Source: Plantago elongata (taxonomy: Eukaryota > Streptophyta > Magnoliopsida > Lamiales > Plantaginaceae). Taken from it: a DNA stretch of 52,521 nucleotides. The stretch is from NCBI GenBank assembly GCA_036897095.1, contig JAYMSP010000426.1, forward strand, positions 1 to 52,521. The letters are read 5' to 3'. Within the stretch, counting starts at the first letter, position 1. Every line of letters begins with the position of its first letter. The notes beneath the pieces were generated by a model that searched no databases, was not told the DNA's origin, and was given only the letters and a program-made list of their open reading frames with translations. Of this stretch, positions 21,363-31,625 are shown piece by piece. The position numbers were made by a program, and so were the translations under genes.

Positions 21363-24300
21363 ATGGCGTTGAGAAAACCTGGTTTGATTGCTCTGTTTGA
21401 TGTCGATGGCACACTCACTGCTCCTCGGAAGGTTATTCTTCTGTTTGAATTCTTTCTCAATGCTTCTGAATTTGGTGTGAGTTGAGTTTCATGGTTTTAA
21501 ATAATGTCCGAAAAACCACGCATCGAATGATAGGAAAAAAATTGAATCTTGAATCAATGTAGAGGTGAACATCTATGTAAAAAGGTGTAAAAATGTGCTG
21601 ATATGAAAATTAGGCTATCAATCTATCATTGTTTGTAAAAAAAGGATAATTCGGAGAGGCTCCGTGATTCGGATAACTTGTGTAGGATTTTGCAGTGCTC
21701 TGCCTTAAATAATAAGTAATGGATTGGGAACTTGATGAGTCAATGTAGGTATATGGTTTCATGACCTTAATATTCAGTTATTTTTACTTACATTAGCACC
21801 TGGTTTTCGATTTGTATAGGTGGCTACGACAAATATGCTGCAGTTTATGAAGGATCTTCGGAAGGTACTTGAATTATCCTGATTTCGAGTTGCTGTATCT
21901 GTGATCTTTGTATGAAGGGGAGAACAGGAATTGGAAAGACAAGAAATATCATTACCGAGTAATAATTATTGCATTTGTTTCCTTTCAGGTTGTTACAGTT
22001 GGTGTAGTTGGGGGTTCGGATCTAATTAAGATATCCGAGCAGCTAGGGACATCAGGTGACCGATAAACACACCCTTACGTATTATTAATGAAATATGTTA
22101 GATCAATTAAATTACTGAACATTATACTACCATTTGGTGGTTGTATATTGCACCATGGATCTTAATGTTCACAGTTCCTTTGTCTCTATTCGAAAGTTTC
22201 TGTTGTTATCTATGACTTACCGATATATTTTCTGAAGATGGTATTTATTAACTTCATTCTGCAGTTATTCATGACTATGATTATGTGTTTTCCGAGAATG
22301 GCCTCGTGGCTCACAAAGATGGCTTGTTGGTTGGAACTCAGGTATAATTTGTACTCATAACACTAATAATGTTAAAGAATGTATTGTTGTACCATTTTTT
22401 TTTATGTAAATAGAATTGTAAACTATATTTTGATGAGTTTTGAGATTAAACTGTTCCTATATAACAAATTCTAATCCCAATCTAGTTGTTTGTGTTACCA
22501 AGTCTTATGATTTTGATTGTTCTGCAGAGCTTGAGGTCATATCTTGGTGAAGACAAGCTCAAGGTAAGAACTTGCTTCATATTCAGCATATTTGTTCTTT
22601 AAAATAAAAAAATAAAATTGATAGTGTCGGTTCATATTAGATTAAGCTTCATCTCCATGGAAGATTTGTGTTTATATGCGTTTAGATAATTAAACTTAAA
22701 TCTTGAGTAGAACATCATTGGAGCAAATAAAAAGTTGAAGTGATAATTGGTCATCATTGTGTTATTTTATGATTGAGCTTGATTTTGTCTTAGCCTCTGT
22801 TTAGTAAAACTAATTGAAGAGGTAGTTGGTAGCTGACTGTAGCTTTTGTTTTTCAACAAGCTAACTTGATTAGCTTCTCAAACTAGCTAGCTTTTCAGCT
22901 AACTTGTTTAAAAAGCTGTGCGTTCACGTAACAAGCTTTTTATAAAAAAAATAAACTCATTGAACTGAAAAGCTAGTGTTAAACAGGGCTTAGATGGCTA
23001 ATGAAAATCATCTAATTTTGTTTTGGCTTATTGGATCTTATTCTTAACATATCTGCTTATAATTTTGACGTAGTGCGTATGTAAGTTTTTATGTCTATGA
23101 AATTATATTGCAGGAATTCATCAACTTCACCCTTCACTACATTGCAGACTTGGATATCCCAATAAAAAGGTGAAGCAAGCCAAAGCAGCTAGAGTTCATT
23201 TGTTTTAGGCTTCTTTCTAACATTATTCTTATTTCTTAAAGGGGAACTTTTATCGAATTTCGAAGTGGAATGCTTAATGTATCCCCAATTGGAAGAAACT
23301 GTAGCCAGGAGGAAAGAGATGAGTTTGAAAAGTATGACAAGGTATGCACATTTTATGAATCTATTGTAAGAGGCATGGGTTCAGTGTGTGTAGCGACTAG
23401 CGAATGACCAGATCTTATTCATATATCAACTCTAGAAAATAACTTAATCCGTGCTCTTCGATTGAAGATTATCTAATAGAATGAGTTTATATATGTTATC
23501 AGGTGCACAACATACGCCCAAAAATGGTGTCAGTACTTCGTGAAAAGTTTGGTCACTTGAACTTAACGTTTTCCATTGGGGGCCAAATCAGTTTTGATGT
23601 AAGTAATTATTTACATTTGTCGATTATTTCGCTTGGTTATGGTTAAGATTTTATATCATGATAATATCTTGGCAGGTCTTCCCTCAAGGCTGGGACAAGA
23701 CATACTGCTTGAAGTATTTAGAAGAGTTTCAAGAAATTCACTTCTTTGGAGACAAGACTTACAAGGTTATTCAGTAATGCTTATAATGACAAACGACTTC
23801 TTTATCTTTGCTGAATTTATGTTAATGTTGAATCATGTAGTATTATTTTTGCTATTATGACCTGTTGGCTCTGTTCTCTTCAACTGAAAGTTACTAAACT
23901 GAATGGAACTGAACTGTGGTATAAATTATAACTAAGCAGAGCTGAACTGAATGGAACTGAAGTGAAGTGAACAGAGCCTTATTCCATTTCATTAAAGCTA
24001 AAATAGTTTCTGGTTTTAACCTCTGCTTACCATCACTGAACAGGGTGGAAATGACTTCGAAATATTTGAGTCTGCGAGAACCGTTGGTCACACAGGTCAG
24101 TCTTGTCATTCTTTGATTATGAGTAGAATGTATGATTGAATTAGCACAAAAAAGTTCATTTGTATAGCAGCTTGAGTATTTGTGTTTTCGAATTACAATC
24201 TTGATGGGGTGCTAAAAATGGCAAACCTTTGTATGTTTCGATCCATGAAGATCCTGATGAAACTAAAATTTATGATTTGGAAAGGAACAAAAACACTTCA

Positions 24301-24415
24301 ATTGCAACTTAAACTTCCAACTAACTTCATGAAACAAATTGTCCTTTTTGCAGTTACTAGCCCTGAGGACACAGTAACCCAGTGCACGACTCTCTTCTTA
24401 AGCAAGGAAGAGTGA
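21363..24415 (+). CDS. PMM: phosphomannomutase
   Basis: Eleven exons, all GT-AG and in frame: 21363-21431, 21820-21864, 21989-22055, 22265-22341, 22528-22563, 23114-23169, 23242-23341, 23503-23598, 23676-23765, 24044-24095, 24354-24415. The product is 249 residues, full length for plant PMM. It interconverts mannose-6-phosphate and mannose-1-phosphate in the cytosol, feeding GDP-mannose for ascorbate, glycan and GPI synthesis. The HAD motif DVDGTLT gives the nucleophile D13 and acid D15. The cap segment [16 protein letters not shown] holds the substrate-binding arginines (R124, R135), and [12 protein letters not shown] (205-216) is the Mg-binding motif. Conservation is high throughout. Intron 9 holds a 112-bp MITE. 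No defects are seen. Confidence 0.95.
23867..23978 (+). mobile_element. GTTCTCTTCAACTGA-family MITE, copy A, in PMM intron 9
   Basis: Starts GGCTCTGTTCTCTTCAACTG and ends GAACAGAGCC, so the outer 10 bases form a perfect inverted repeat. The interior is full of AACTGAA/TTCAGTT words. Non-coding, 112 bp. The related copies are at 13462-13632 and 42704-42824. The target duplication is not clear, so the superfamily is left open. Confidence 0.65.
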
Positions 24416-25111
24416 GGCGCGTGATCTTATAGCACTGTTGGGGCAAGACTATGTACATTTATTATCCTTTGTACAAAACACCATGAATGGCCCGGAAACG
24501 GAGCTTTAAATCATTGAGGTATACAGCAGTGCAGCTTACATGTTTCTGCTTCAAAGGCAAGCAAGATACAGACTTTCAAGTACATTTTTTCAATTTTCAG
24601 TTTTTACATTTCTAGAATGCCTGATCTCCCCGAAAAATCAATTTGGGGTGACTTTAAAAACTAAAGTTTGGTTTTTTGTCCTTCTGTTTACATTCAGCAG
24701 ATTGGTTCCAAACCATCTGTAATGGAAATTGATTACTAGACTTTGATTGAAGTGTTGGTACATCCTGTTGTCTTCATCCTTCAGCATTTTCGGCCTGCTT
24801 TTGATGAAAGTTTATCTGGCAGAAAAAACTCAAATCCACTGACTAATAGCTTCCATTACTGCATCCTCCTCTTTCTCGTTGTCCCCTCGGTCAATCTAAA
24901 CAACACTTCTTCGCTTTCATTCTTCATAAAGGGCAGTGTTACGTCTTTTTCTTATCCAATTCTTCATTTCTGAGCCAAACCAGAGATAGTCAGGAAAGTT
25001 ACAAGAGCAGTGCAAAAACAACTGGCTATTCTTACTGCTCGTGAAGCCAGTGTAGAGTCGAGGCTCACATCACTTTTTCAGAAATAATGTACAAAATAAA
25101 TGATGGCTTTC
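24416..25111. other. PMM 3' UTR and spacer to the convergent PPR relic
   Basis: No gene is seen. The short openings have no family features. The left part should be the PMM 3' UTR. Confidence 0.5.
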
Positions 25112-26657
25112 CTAGATATATTTTGGGAAAAGCTTCTCGATCTTATCTTTGGGAACTCCATCTTCACTGTCCTCTTCATAATAATCAAGCAACATGGTCA
25201 AAGTAGCTTGCATAAAGCGAGAATCCCTTCTCAACAATTGCCTCCAAGAATGGTTTTGCCTTCTGAAACTCATTTCGTTCAAGACAGCCTCTCACTAATG
25301 TGGTGTATGTAATATCATCAGGCCAACAACCACACTCTTCCATTTCCAGAAATACCCCTTTTGCCTCCTCCAAAAGTCCTCCTTTACAAAGTCCACCGAT
25401 TACGATGGTAAACGTCTTTACATTAGGCTGCAGGCCATGTGCATGAAGTTCATTGACTAGATTTAATGCAACTTCAAGTTTTCCATCCTTACATAACCAA
25501 TGCATCATTGTGTTGTACGATACTATGTTTGCACTGACACCGGCATCTTCCGTCATTCGTAAAACTGAAAATGCTCCATCAATTTGTTCATTCTTGCATA
25601 ATCCCTCCAACAGGGTATTGTAAGTCACCACATTAGGAGTTATATGACGAGCTTGCATGTCATGAAAAAGCTTCAAACCTTCAGCACACCTCCCTACAGA
25701 AAACATTCCATGTAACATGATGGTGTAGCTATGTGTGTTATATCATAACCCTACACGAGGAACTTCATGGAAAATTCTCCAAGCTTCATCAACATTACCC
25801 TTCAAGCAGTATCCCTTCATCAAATTATTGTACGTGATGATATCAGGCTTAAGCCCAAAATCCAAAATAAGATTAAGTATCTTTGTTGCTAAATCCATCT
25901 CTCCACGTACACAATACCCATCCATCAGTGCACTCAAGGTAACAATATCGGGTGCGACCCTTCTTTGCTTCATGATTGCCAATGCCTTCTCTGCTTCTTT
26001 GATATTCCCTTTCTTGCAAAAGGCATCTATGAGTGTATTATAAGTAACAACATTGGGAGAGAGATTACGAGCGTCCATGTGAATTAAGAGGTCTCTTACT
26101 TCCTCAAATCTATCGCATCTACATAAGCCGTCAATGAGTGAATTATAAGTGACTATATCGGGGACAATACCCTGAACATCCATCTTGAAAAACAGCTGGA
26201 GATCAGCATCAACCATTCCAGCTTTGCACCGCCCATCAATGACAGTGTTAAATGTGATAAGATTGGGTTCGCATAGTTTTTCTGTGAACAACCTTTTAAA
26301 CAGTAACTCAGCCTCTGCGGCCTTGTTATCGAGGTACAGGCCTCGAAGGAGAGTGCTGAAGGTGATGACATTTGGTACCAAACCGGATTTGAAAATCGAA
26401 AAGCCAAGATCAACACGATTGAGAAGGGAGTAGCAGTTAATGACAACAGTCAGTGTGTAGTGATTGAACATATGGAGTGCAAGATTGTAATCTTCCATTT
26501 TGGAAACTAACCCGAGTAACATGAACTGAACAACATTCGGAGAAGGATTCATTGTGAGCATACGATTGAAGAAGGAGATAGCATCACTCACCTGTTTCAC
26601 CTTTTAAATCACTATTTGCTGCTTCTGTAATTCTTCTGTAGATTTTGCAGCTGCTTC

Positions 26658-26660
<3 letters not shown>
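25112..26660 (-). pseudogene. RFL-like PPR pseudogene
   Basis: On the minus strand about twelve PPR motifs run from VSDAISFFNRML (26590) through PDIITYNNLMKGYC and NVVTYNTLLEGLC to GCWPDDITYTTLVRGC and a tail ending FPKYI. Order and wording match the PPR at 14737-16224, so the two are paralogues. Four lesions are visible. The leader of about 60 residues is reduced to a short, frame-broken remnant. An in-frame TAA precedes the first motif. A TGA at about 25743 splits the frame (both halves are in the same phase). A one-base shift near 25190 separates the last 30 residues. The presumed old start lies in an expanded ATG run. It is no longer expected to make a full PPR protein. Confidence 0.85.

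Positions 26661-26703
<43 letters not shown>
26658..26703 (+). repeat. (TCA)15 microsatellite at the old PPR start codon
   Basis: Forty-six bases of TCA repeat, which read ATG ATG ATG on the minus strand. Directly after it the minus strand continues AGAAGCAGCTGCAAAATC, comparable to the MMRICRR leader of the intact PPR gene. The run therefore seems to have grown from an ATGATG start. Confidence 0.85.
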
Positions 26704-28051
26704 AATTGCAGTAACACCTACTATAAGGGAAAATTATTGTCATTTAATGGTAAAATAACTTAAATTAGTGGGACGTACAAAAGAAAAAGACCAGTCGGCT
26801 GAATTCGTAATAGTTAGAGTGTTTGTACAAATATTATTTTAAGTTGTAATTAGTTTTAACCGTCTGTTAAATTTCTAAATTTTACAATGATAATCTTTGT
26901 AAATTTAACAATATATGTAAATGGGATTGTGTAATTGGAAGATAGTATAAGTAAACAAAGACTAGCACTACAAATCTGAAGTGTGAAAATCTGGCTTAAT
27001 TGATACAACATACATAACTTGGATATTTATTTGCATTGGATTAAAATTGATCTGAGATATTTTAGCTAGTTTCATGATGATTAAAATTAGTTTAAAATTT
27101 TTTAGTTAGTTTCATGATGATTGAAATTAGTTTTGGATTCATTTAATTAGTTTCATAATGATTAGATGTGGTTGTGTTAATTAATGTTATGCATAGGGTG
27201 GTGGGCCTGTGAATATCAAATTAACGTGAGAAATTACAGTGGATCAGTGGCTAGATGTACTTCGTACAGGCCTAAATACATTTTATAGACTTTGTGTGGT
27301 TAAATGAGAAAAATAAAAAACATGGTCAGGTGCAAATAAGAGTCCATACTATGTAGTATGTACTATAAGTGCCAGTATGCAACAATAAGTTGTGCAGTAG
27401 CAAATAGCAATAGTACTGGAGCAGCCTATAACATTACCAATTCCCAACCGGAAGCTGAAAACCGTAGTACAGAAATGGAATTCGGTCTATACAGTTGAAA
27501 CAAAAAGGTGCAATCACCGAAGCATAAGCCATAAAGCACCATCCAAACGATATCTGTAACAAGTTACAACCCTAACCTAGATCTTACTCCACCGTTCCAC
27601 AACAAATGATACTTTACTTTAGAACACAAAATTTAATGTGCAGCACACGAGGTTACTTGTGAAATCGCTTAATTTTAAACGATTAGCGTTCTTGAAATAT
27701 TTAGGGAAGAATTGATGTGTGAGTTTTGTTTTATAAAAGAGGATTATATTAGGGTATAATAATTTTTTCTATTGAATGTTATGTTTATTTTTTAGATTAA
27801 AATTAATTTTTTAATTATTATTAATTTTTTTAAATTCAAATAGCATGTTAACGGAAAATGTGATAATTCACGCTAATGCATACTAGTTAAGTCAAAATTA
27901 ACAGTTTATTCAATTTTGACCGAAGCAGTGTCAAATTTGTTAAATGAAAATTATAAGTATCAAAATTAAATTGTAATAAAATAAGGTACATTTTTCGATA
28001 ATGACACAATTTAAGGTATTTTTAGACTTTTTTCATGCAAAATTGAGTGCC
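26704..28051. other. intergenic DNA with short direct repeats
   Basis: Positions about 27055-27170 contain three copies of a 45-50 bp unit around TTAGTTAGTTTCATGATGATT. Otherwise AT-rich with no gene recognised. Confidence 0.45.
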
Positions 28052-28061
28052 TGTCAAATAA

Positions 28062-28264
28062 GGGTTGGTCCCTCCGCAGGAGGCCGACACCAAGATTCTC
28101 CACCACGATCCCGTTCGGGAGAGAACACTGGGTTGGTTCCTCCGCAGGTCGGCACCAATATTCTCCACCACGGCCCCATTCGGGAATGAACACTTGGGTT
28201 GGTCCCTCCACAGTAGGCCGGCACCAAGATTCTCCACCACGGCCCCGTTCGGGAGAGAACACTT
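28062..28264 (+). repeat. three tandem 66-69 bp units
   Basis: Units start GGGTTGGTCCCTCC at 28062, 28130 and 28196. Each runs through GGCACCAAGATTCTCCACCA to GGGAGAGAACACT, with scattered differences. A degenerate fourth start (GGGCTAGTTTC) is at 28265. Such arrays are common in LTR U3 regions. Confidence 0.85.
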
Positions 28265-28432
28265 GGGCTAGTTTCACTTTAGGGGCCGTCACCCGGGTGT
28301 TCTCCCCACGGCCCTCAAAATATATCTTCGGATGAAGTCCACGTGCCACCAATCTCCGGCGATAGGTGTCAACATCCCGCTAGGCCGACCAAAGTTCGGC
28401 ATGTCAGAGCCCGAGCTCCGGCGGAATTCTAC

Positions 28433-28440
28433 TATAAATA
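28433..28440 (+). promoter_or_regulatory. TATA box of the LTR-like block
   Basis: ACTATAAATAAAGG precedes a CTCCTCATTAAGG leader on the plus strand, about 460 bases upstream of the phytyl ester synthase relic. The element promoter would drive transcription into that relic. Confidence 0.5.
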
Positions 28441-28889
28441 AAGGGTTTTTTCTCCTCATTAAGGTATGCAACAACTAGCCGAAAATCTACTCTCTAGACT
28501 TTGAGAGGGCCAAGACTACGCTCTCTTAACCCCAAACACGTAAAGTCCGCACCCCGATTTGTCTTAGGCAAACCGGTACAAAAGGGTCTAACTCCTTCCC
28601 CGTGTTTCAGGTACCTAGTGACGGCCACATCACCTAGAGACGAACCCGACCAAGTTAAGTAGTGACGGCCCCATTTGTGTTACTTAGAAGAAGTTTTTCT
28701 AAGTTTCTATATGGACATTTCCTTGTAACGGCCCTTTGATGTTGCACCTAACAACTTCCTAGGGGCGGCCTCAGTGATACCAAATCACCACGTTACGCCC
28801 TCCTGACCCTACGAAAGAACTTAACTAAAAGAATCAAGACGAACTAGTGCATAGATAATCCACGAACTTTGCCTTAGCGGAATTTGTAC

Positions 28890-30755
28890 CATATCAGTTT
28901 CGACTGTAAAGAAGTTTGGGATATCTTCTTACTTCAATTTGAACTTAGCCAAGCCACTTTACTCATTAAGATACTCTGTTGTTCAGTGTTCTGCTACTAA
29001 AGACACAGCTGCTGCAGATTCATTATCTTCCAAAGTGAATGGAACTGTTAATGAATTGTCTTCTGATGTGGGTAATTGGGTTGCTGAAACTGTTGTTGAG
29101 ATTGAGACGAAGGGTAAGCTTGTGAAGTTGGAGGCCTTGTGGGATGATGGATATGGGAATGAGACGGTGAAGGATTATCTTGATTATGCTCAGGATATAA
29201 TTAGGCCGGATGGTGGCCCTCCAAGGTGGTTCACTCCTGTATCTTGTGGTCCACATTTGAAGGATTCACCTGTTCTCCTCTTCTTGCCTGGTAATATGTA
29301 CTTGTCTCTCAATGTACTTATAATCTCATTTTGTGTTTGTTTATGATTGGTTCTTCTTTGTTAATACAATGTTTGTCATGTTGGTGTTCTGTTCTGTATA
29401 TAGTGAGGTCTTTGCTTAAGCTTATGTTCGGTTCTGTTCTGTTCATTTAGGTGTGGATGCCATGGGACTTGGACTTTGCCTGCACCACGAAGCCTTGGAA
29501 AGTAAGTATAGGCCTTATTTTATTACTAGTTTTGATTACGTGAACTCATTACTACTTTTGATTACATGACTAGTGATGTAAACTATGGCTAAATTTCAAT
29601 CCAAACCTTCTTGAAAATACACTGTTGGAGTGCAACTGAATTTACCATGTGTTGAGAGACATAGCAGTACAGTGTTCATTGAGTTTTCCCTCACTCACGC
29701 CATGAGTTTGGCAGTTATATTAGTCCTATAAATTTTTGCTTCATTACATTGGCGATTTTCCTGGTCTCAGGGTCTTTGATGTTCGGTGCATGCATATCCC
29801 CGTTGAGGCCGGACTCCATTTAAAGGTCTTGCCTTTTCTTTTCTTTATGTCTTTTCAAATATTAGCTGCCGATCATTTCAAAGATCATTTGCGATTTTAG
29901 GGAAAATTTGATGCAGTTGCAGTTGAGAATCATGCTTACATTATGTCTTTGAACTCAATTCATATCAATAAAATTATCTGTTTCATTCATGCAGGGTTGG
30001 TAGAGTGGGTTGAAGAAACAGTGAAGGCTGAACACTCCGCATCACCAAAGAAACCTATTTATGTGGTGGGAGATTCATTCGGTGGGTGCTTGGCACTTGC
30101 TGTAGCTGCTCGTAATCCGAAAATCTACCTAGTTGTTATATTAGCCAATCCAGGTCTGCCTTTGAAATCATGGCCAGCTCTACTTAATTGAAATGATATA
30201 GTGGTGTCTCTGGTTAGCTGATGTTTTTTCATTGTTTCAGCAACTTCATTTGACAAGTCACAGTTGCAGCCTTTGCTCCCAGTACTAGAGGCCTTGCCTA
30301 ATGATCTTCATGACACGGTTCCGTATCTCCTGAGCTTTGTTATGGGTATAAGATCATGCCATAATATCTGCGGACTTGAAGCTTATCATGATTTTTCATC
30401 TACAGGTGTGAGTTGAGTAGTTGACATTTCCTAGCAACCAACTGATATGTACTTTCTCCTTGCTAACTCCAGGAGAGCCAGCAAAGATGGCTACAGTAGG
30501 GATTGATACATTACTGCCTCCTCCACAATATTTTGAAAAGTTGGTTCATATTTATGATGATAATGACATATTTGCATCTCAGTGGTAAAGATAACATGCT
30601 TCCAAGTCGAGAAGAAGGTCGGAGACGGGAGACTCATGAAGTCAATACAAAATTGCAAACTGAGATACTTCAAAGACAATGGTCACACCATTTTATTGGT
30701 AGGTGAGGCTTTGATGCGCAAAATTTCCTCCAGAAGTCTTGGAGCAAATTAATGC
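28890..30755 (+). pseudogene. phytyl ester synthase (PES1/2)-like pseudogene, N-terminal half
   Basis: Exon relics: about 28890-29290, 29451-29501, 29771-29825, 29995-30153, 30241-30345, from 30473, and about 30580-30740. They read in family order: a plastid-type leader, DGGPPRWFTPVSCGP, LLFLPG, GVDAMGLGLCLHH, VFDVRCMHIPV, then KPIYVVGDSFGGCLALAVAA with the GDSFG nucleophile elbow. LEALPNDLHDTVPYLLSF, GEPAKMATVGIDTLLPP and KDNMLPSREE follow. Intact relatives esterify phytol and acyl groups in chloroplast plastoglobules. Here the start codon is missing, exon 3 and exon 4 disagree in phase, and about 60 residues are lost after TLLPP. The KDNGHTILL region is frameshifted and the whole C-terminal acyltransferase domain is absent. 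Confidence 0.82.
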
Positions 30756-31625
30756 TTCCATGAAGTACAACATCTTACTTTGTAATTCCAGACGCAACTA
30801 AAAAATATGTTATGAGATTCATAGTTTCGGTGTATAGAGAACTTGGCTCCAGCCCCCAGCACTCTATTAATTGTGCTTGTGCAGCAGCTGTGTTGCTACT
30901 GATAGTCAAGAGACATATTTGACCCACGGAGATTCTTTTTTATCAGGAGGATGGTGTCAAGATATATCATCGCGATGTACTATCGTTAGTTATACGATTT
31001 ATGCCATTTGATCATTCTAAGATTTAATCCCATCCCTTCCTTTCTTATTAACGTCGCATAATATTTAAATATTATATGAGTCAATTAACTACACATCCTT
31101 TTATCACTTAAACTTAACAAAACATAGCCAAATAATTCAAAATCAATTTCATATAAATTAAAAATACACAAAATACTCTTTTATAAATAAAATAGAAGCC
31201 TTCGGCTCGGCTGAAATTTCAGATCTGGAAGCTCAACTGAACTTCCTTGGGGAAACAACCGTTCCGCCATGGAAGGCTGGAAGCTCAGGCGTTCATGGCG
31301 TAACTCCTCCTCGAGCTTCCACAACTCAATTTAGCATTAAAAAAAAATACCGAGTTCCTAATAGGTGGTGGTAAAGTTTGAAGAAGAAGTTACTTTGGGT
31401 TTAATACATAATTTGACTGTTGAAGAGAAGAATTTTGTAAATGTATACTATTTTATATTTGTAAAATTATTTAATTTCTTTAAATAGTTAATAATTAATT
31501 TTTTATTATTAAATCATGTCATTTGCCTATTTTAAATTGTGTACAATATTATTAGTAATATGTGACATAGTAACCCATCATTTTTATTATTATATATATA
31601 CGAGAAAATATCCAGAACTTAAAAA
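30756..31625. other. spacer before the taspase gene
   Basis: No gene is recognised. A GC-richer patch at about 31195-31325 contains two similar GGAAGCTCA-bearing segments. The last 100 bases are AT-rich and should hold the taspase promoter; TTATATATATACGAG ends about 20 bases before the ATG, too near to be its TATA box for this start. Confidence 0.4.

Larger units (their letters stand above)
28052..28890 (+). mobile_element. LTR-retrotransposon-derived block (solo LTR or LTR plus leader)
   Basis: The base composition jumps from AT-rich to GC-rich near 28052 (TGTCAAATAAGG) and back near 28890 (ACCATATCA). Inside are a tandem array, a clear TATAAATA box at 28433-28440, and a leader with four GACGGCC/AACGGCC-type words (28620-28770). 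This is the layout of a plant retrotransposon U3-R-U5 or leader. No gag or pol remains, and I see no target duplication, so class and exact borders are open. It abuts the coding sequence of the phytyl ester synthase relic. Confidence 0.5.

Noticed and set aside
28062-28264. Possible CRISPR-like array
   Set aside because: Units are contiguous imperfect tandem repeats without unique spacers, in a plant genome.
28011-28352. Overlapping minus-strand frames with repeated GAGGENTG-like peptides
   Set aside because: They are translations of the 66-69 bp tandem array of an LTR-like block; the repeat explains the openness.
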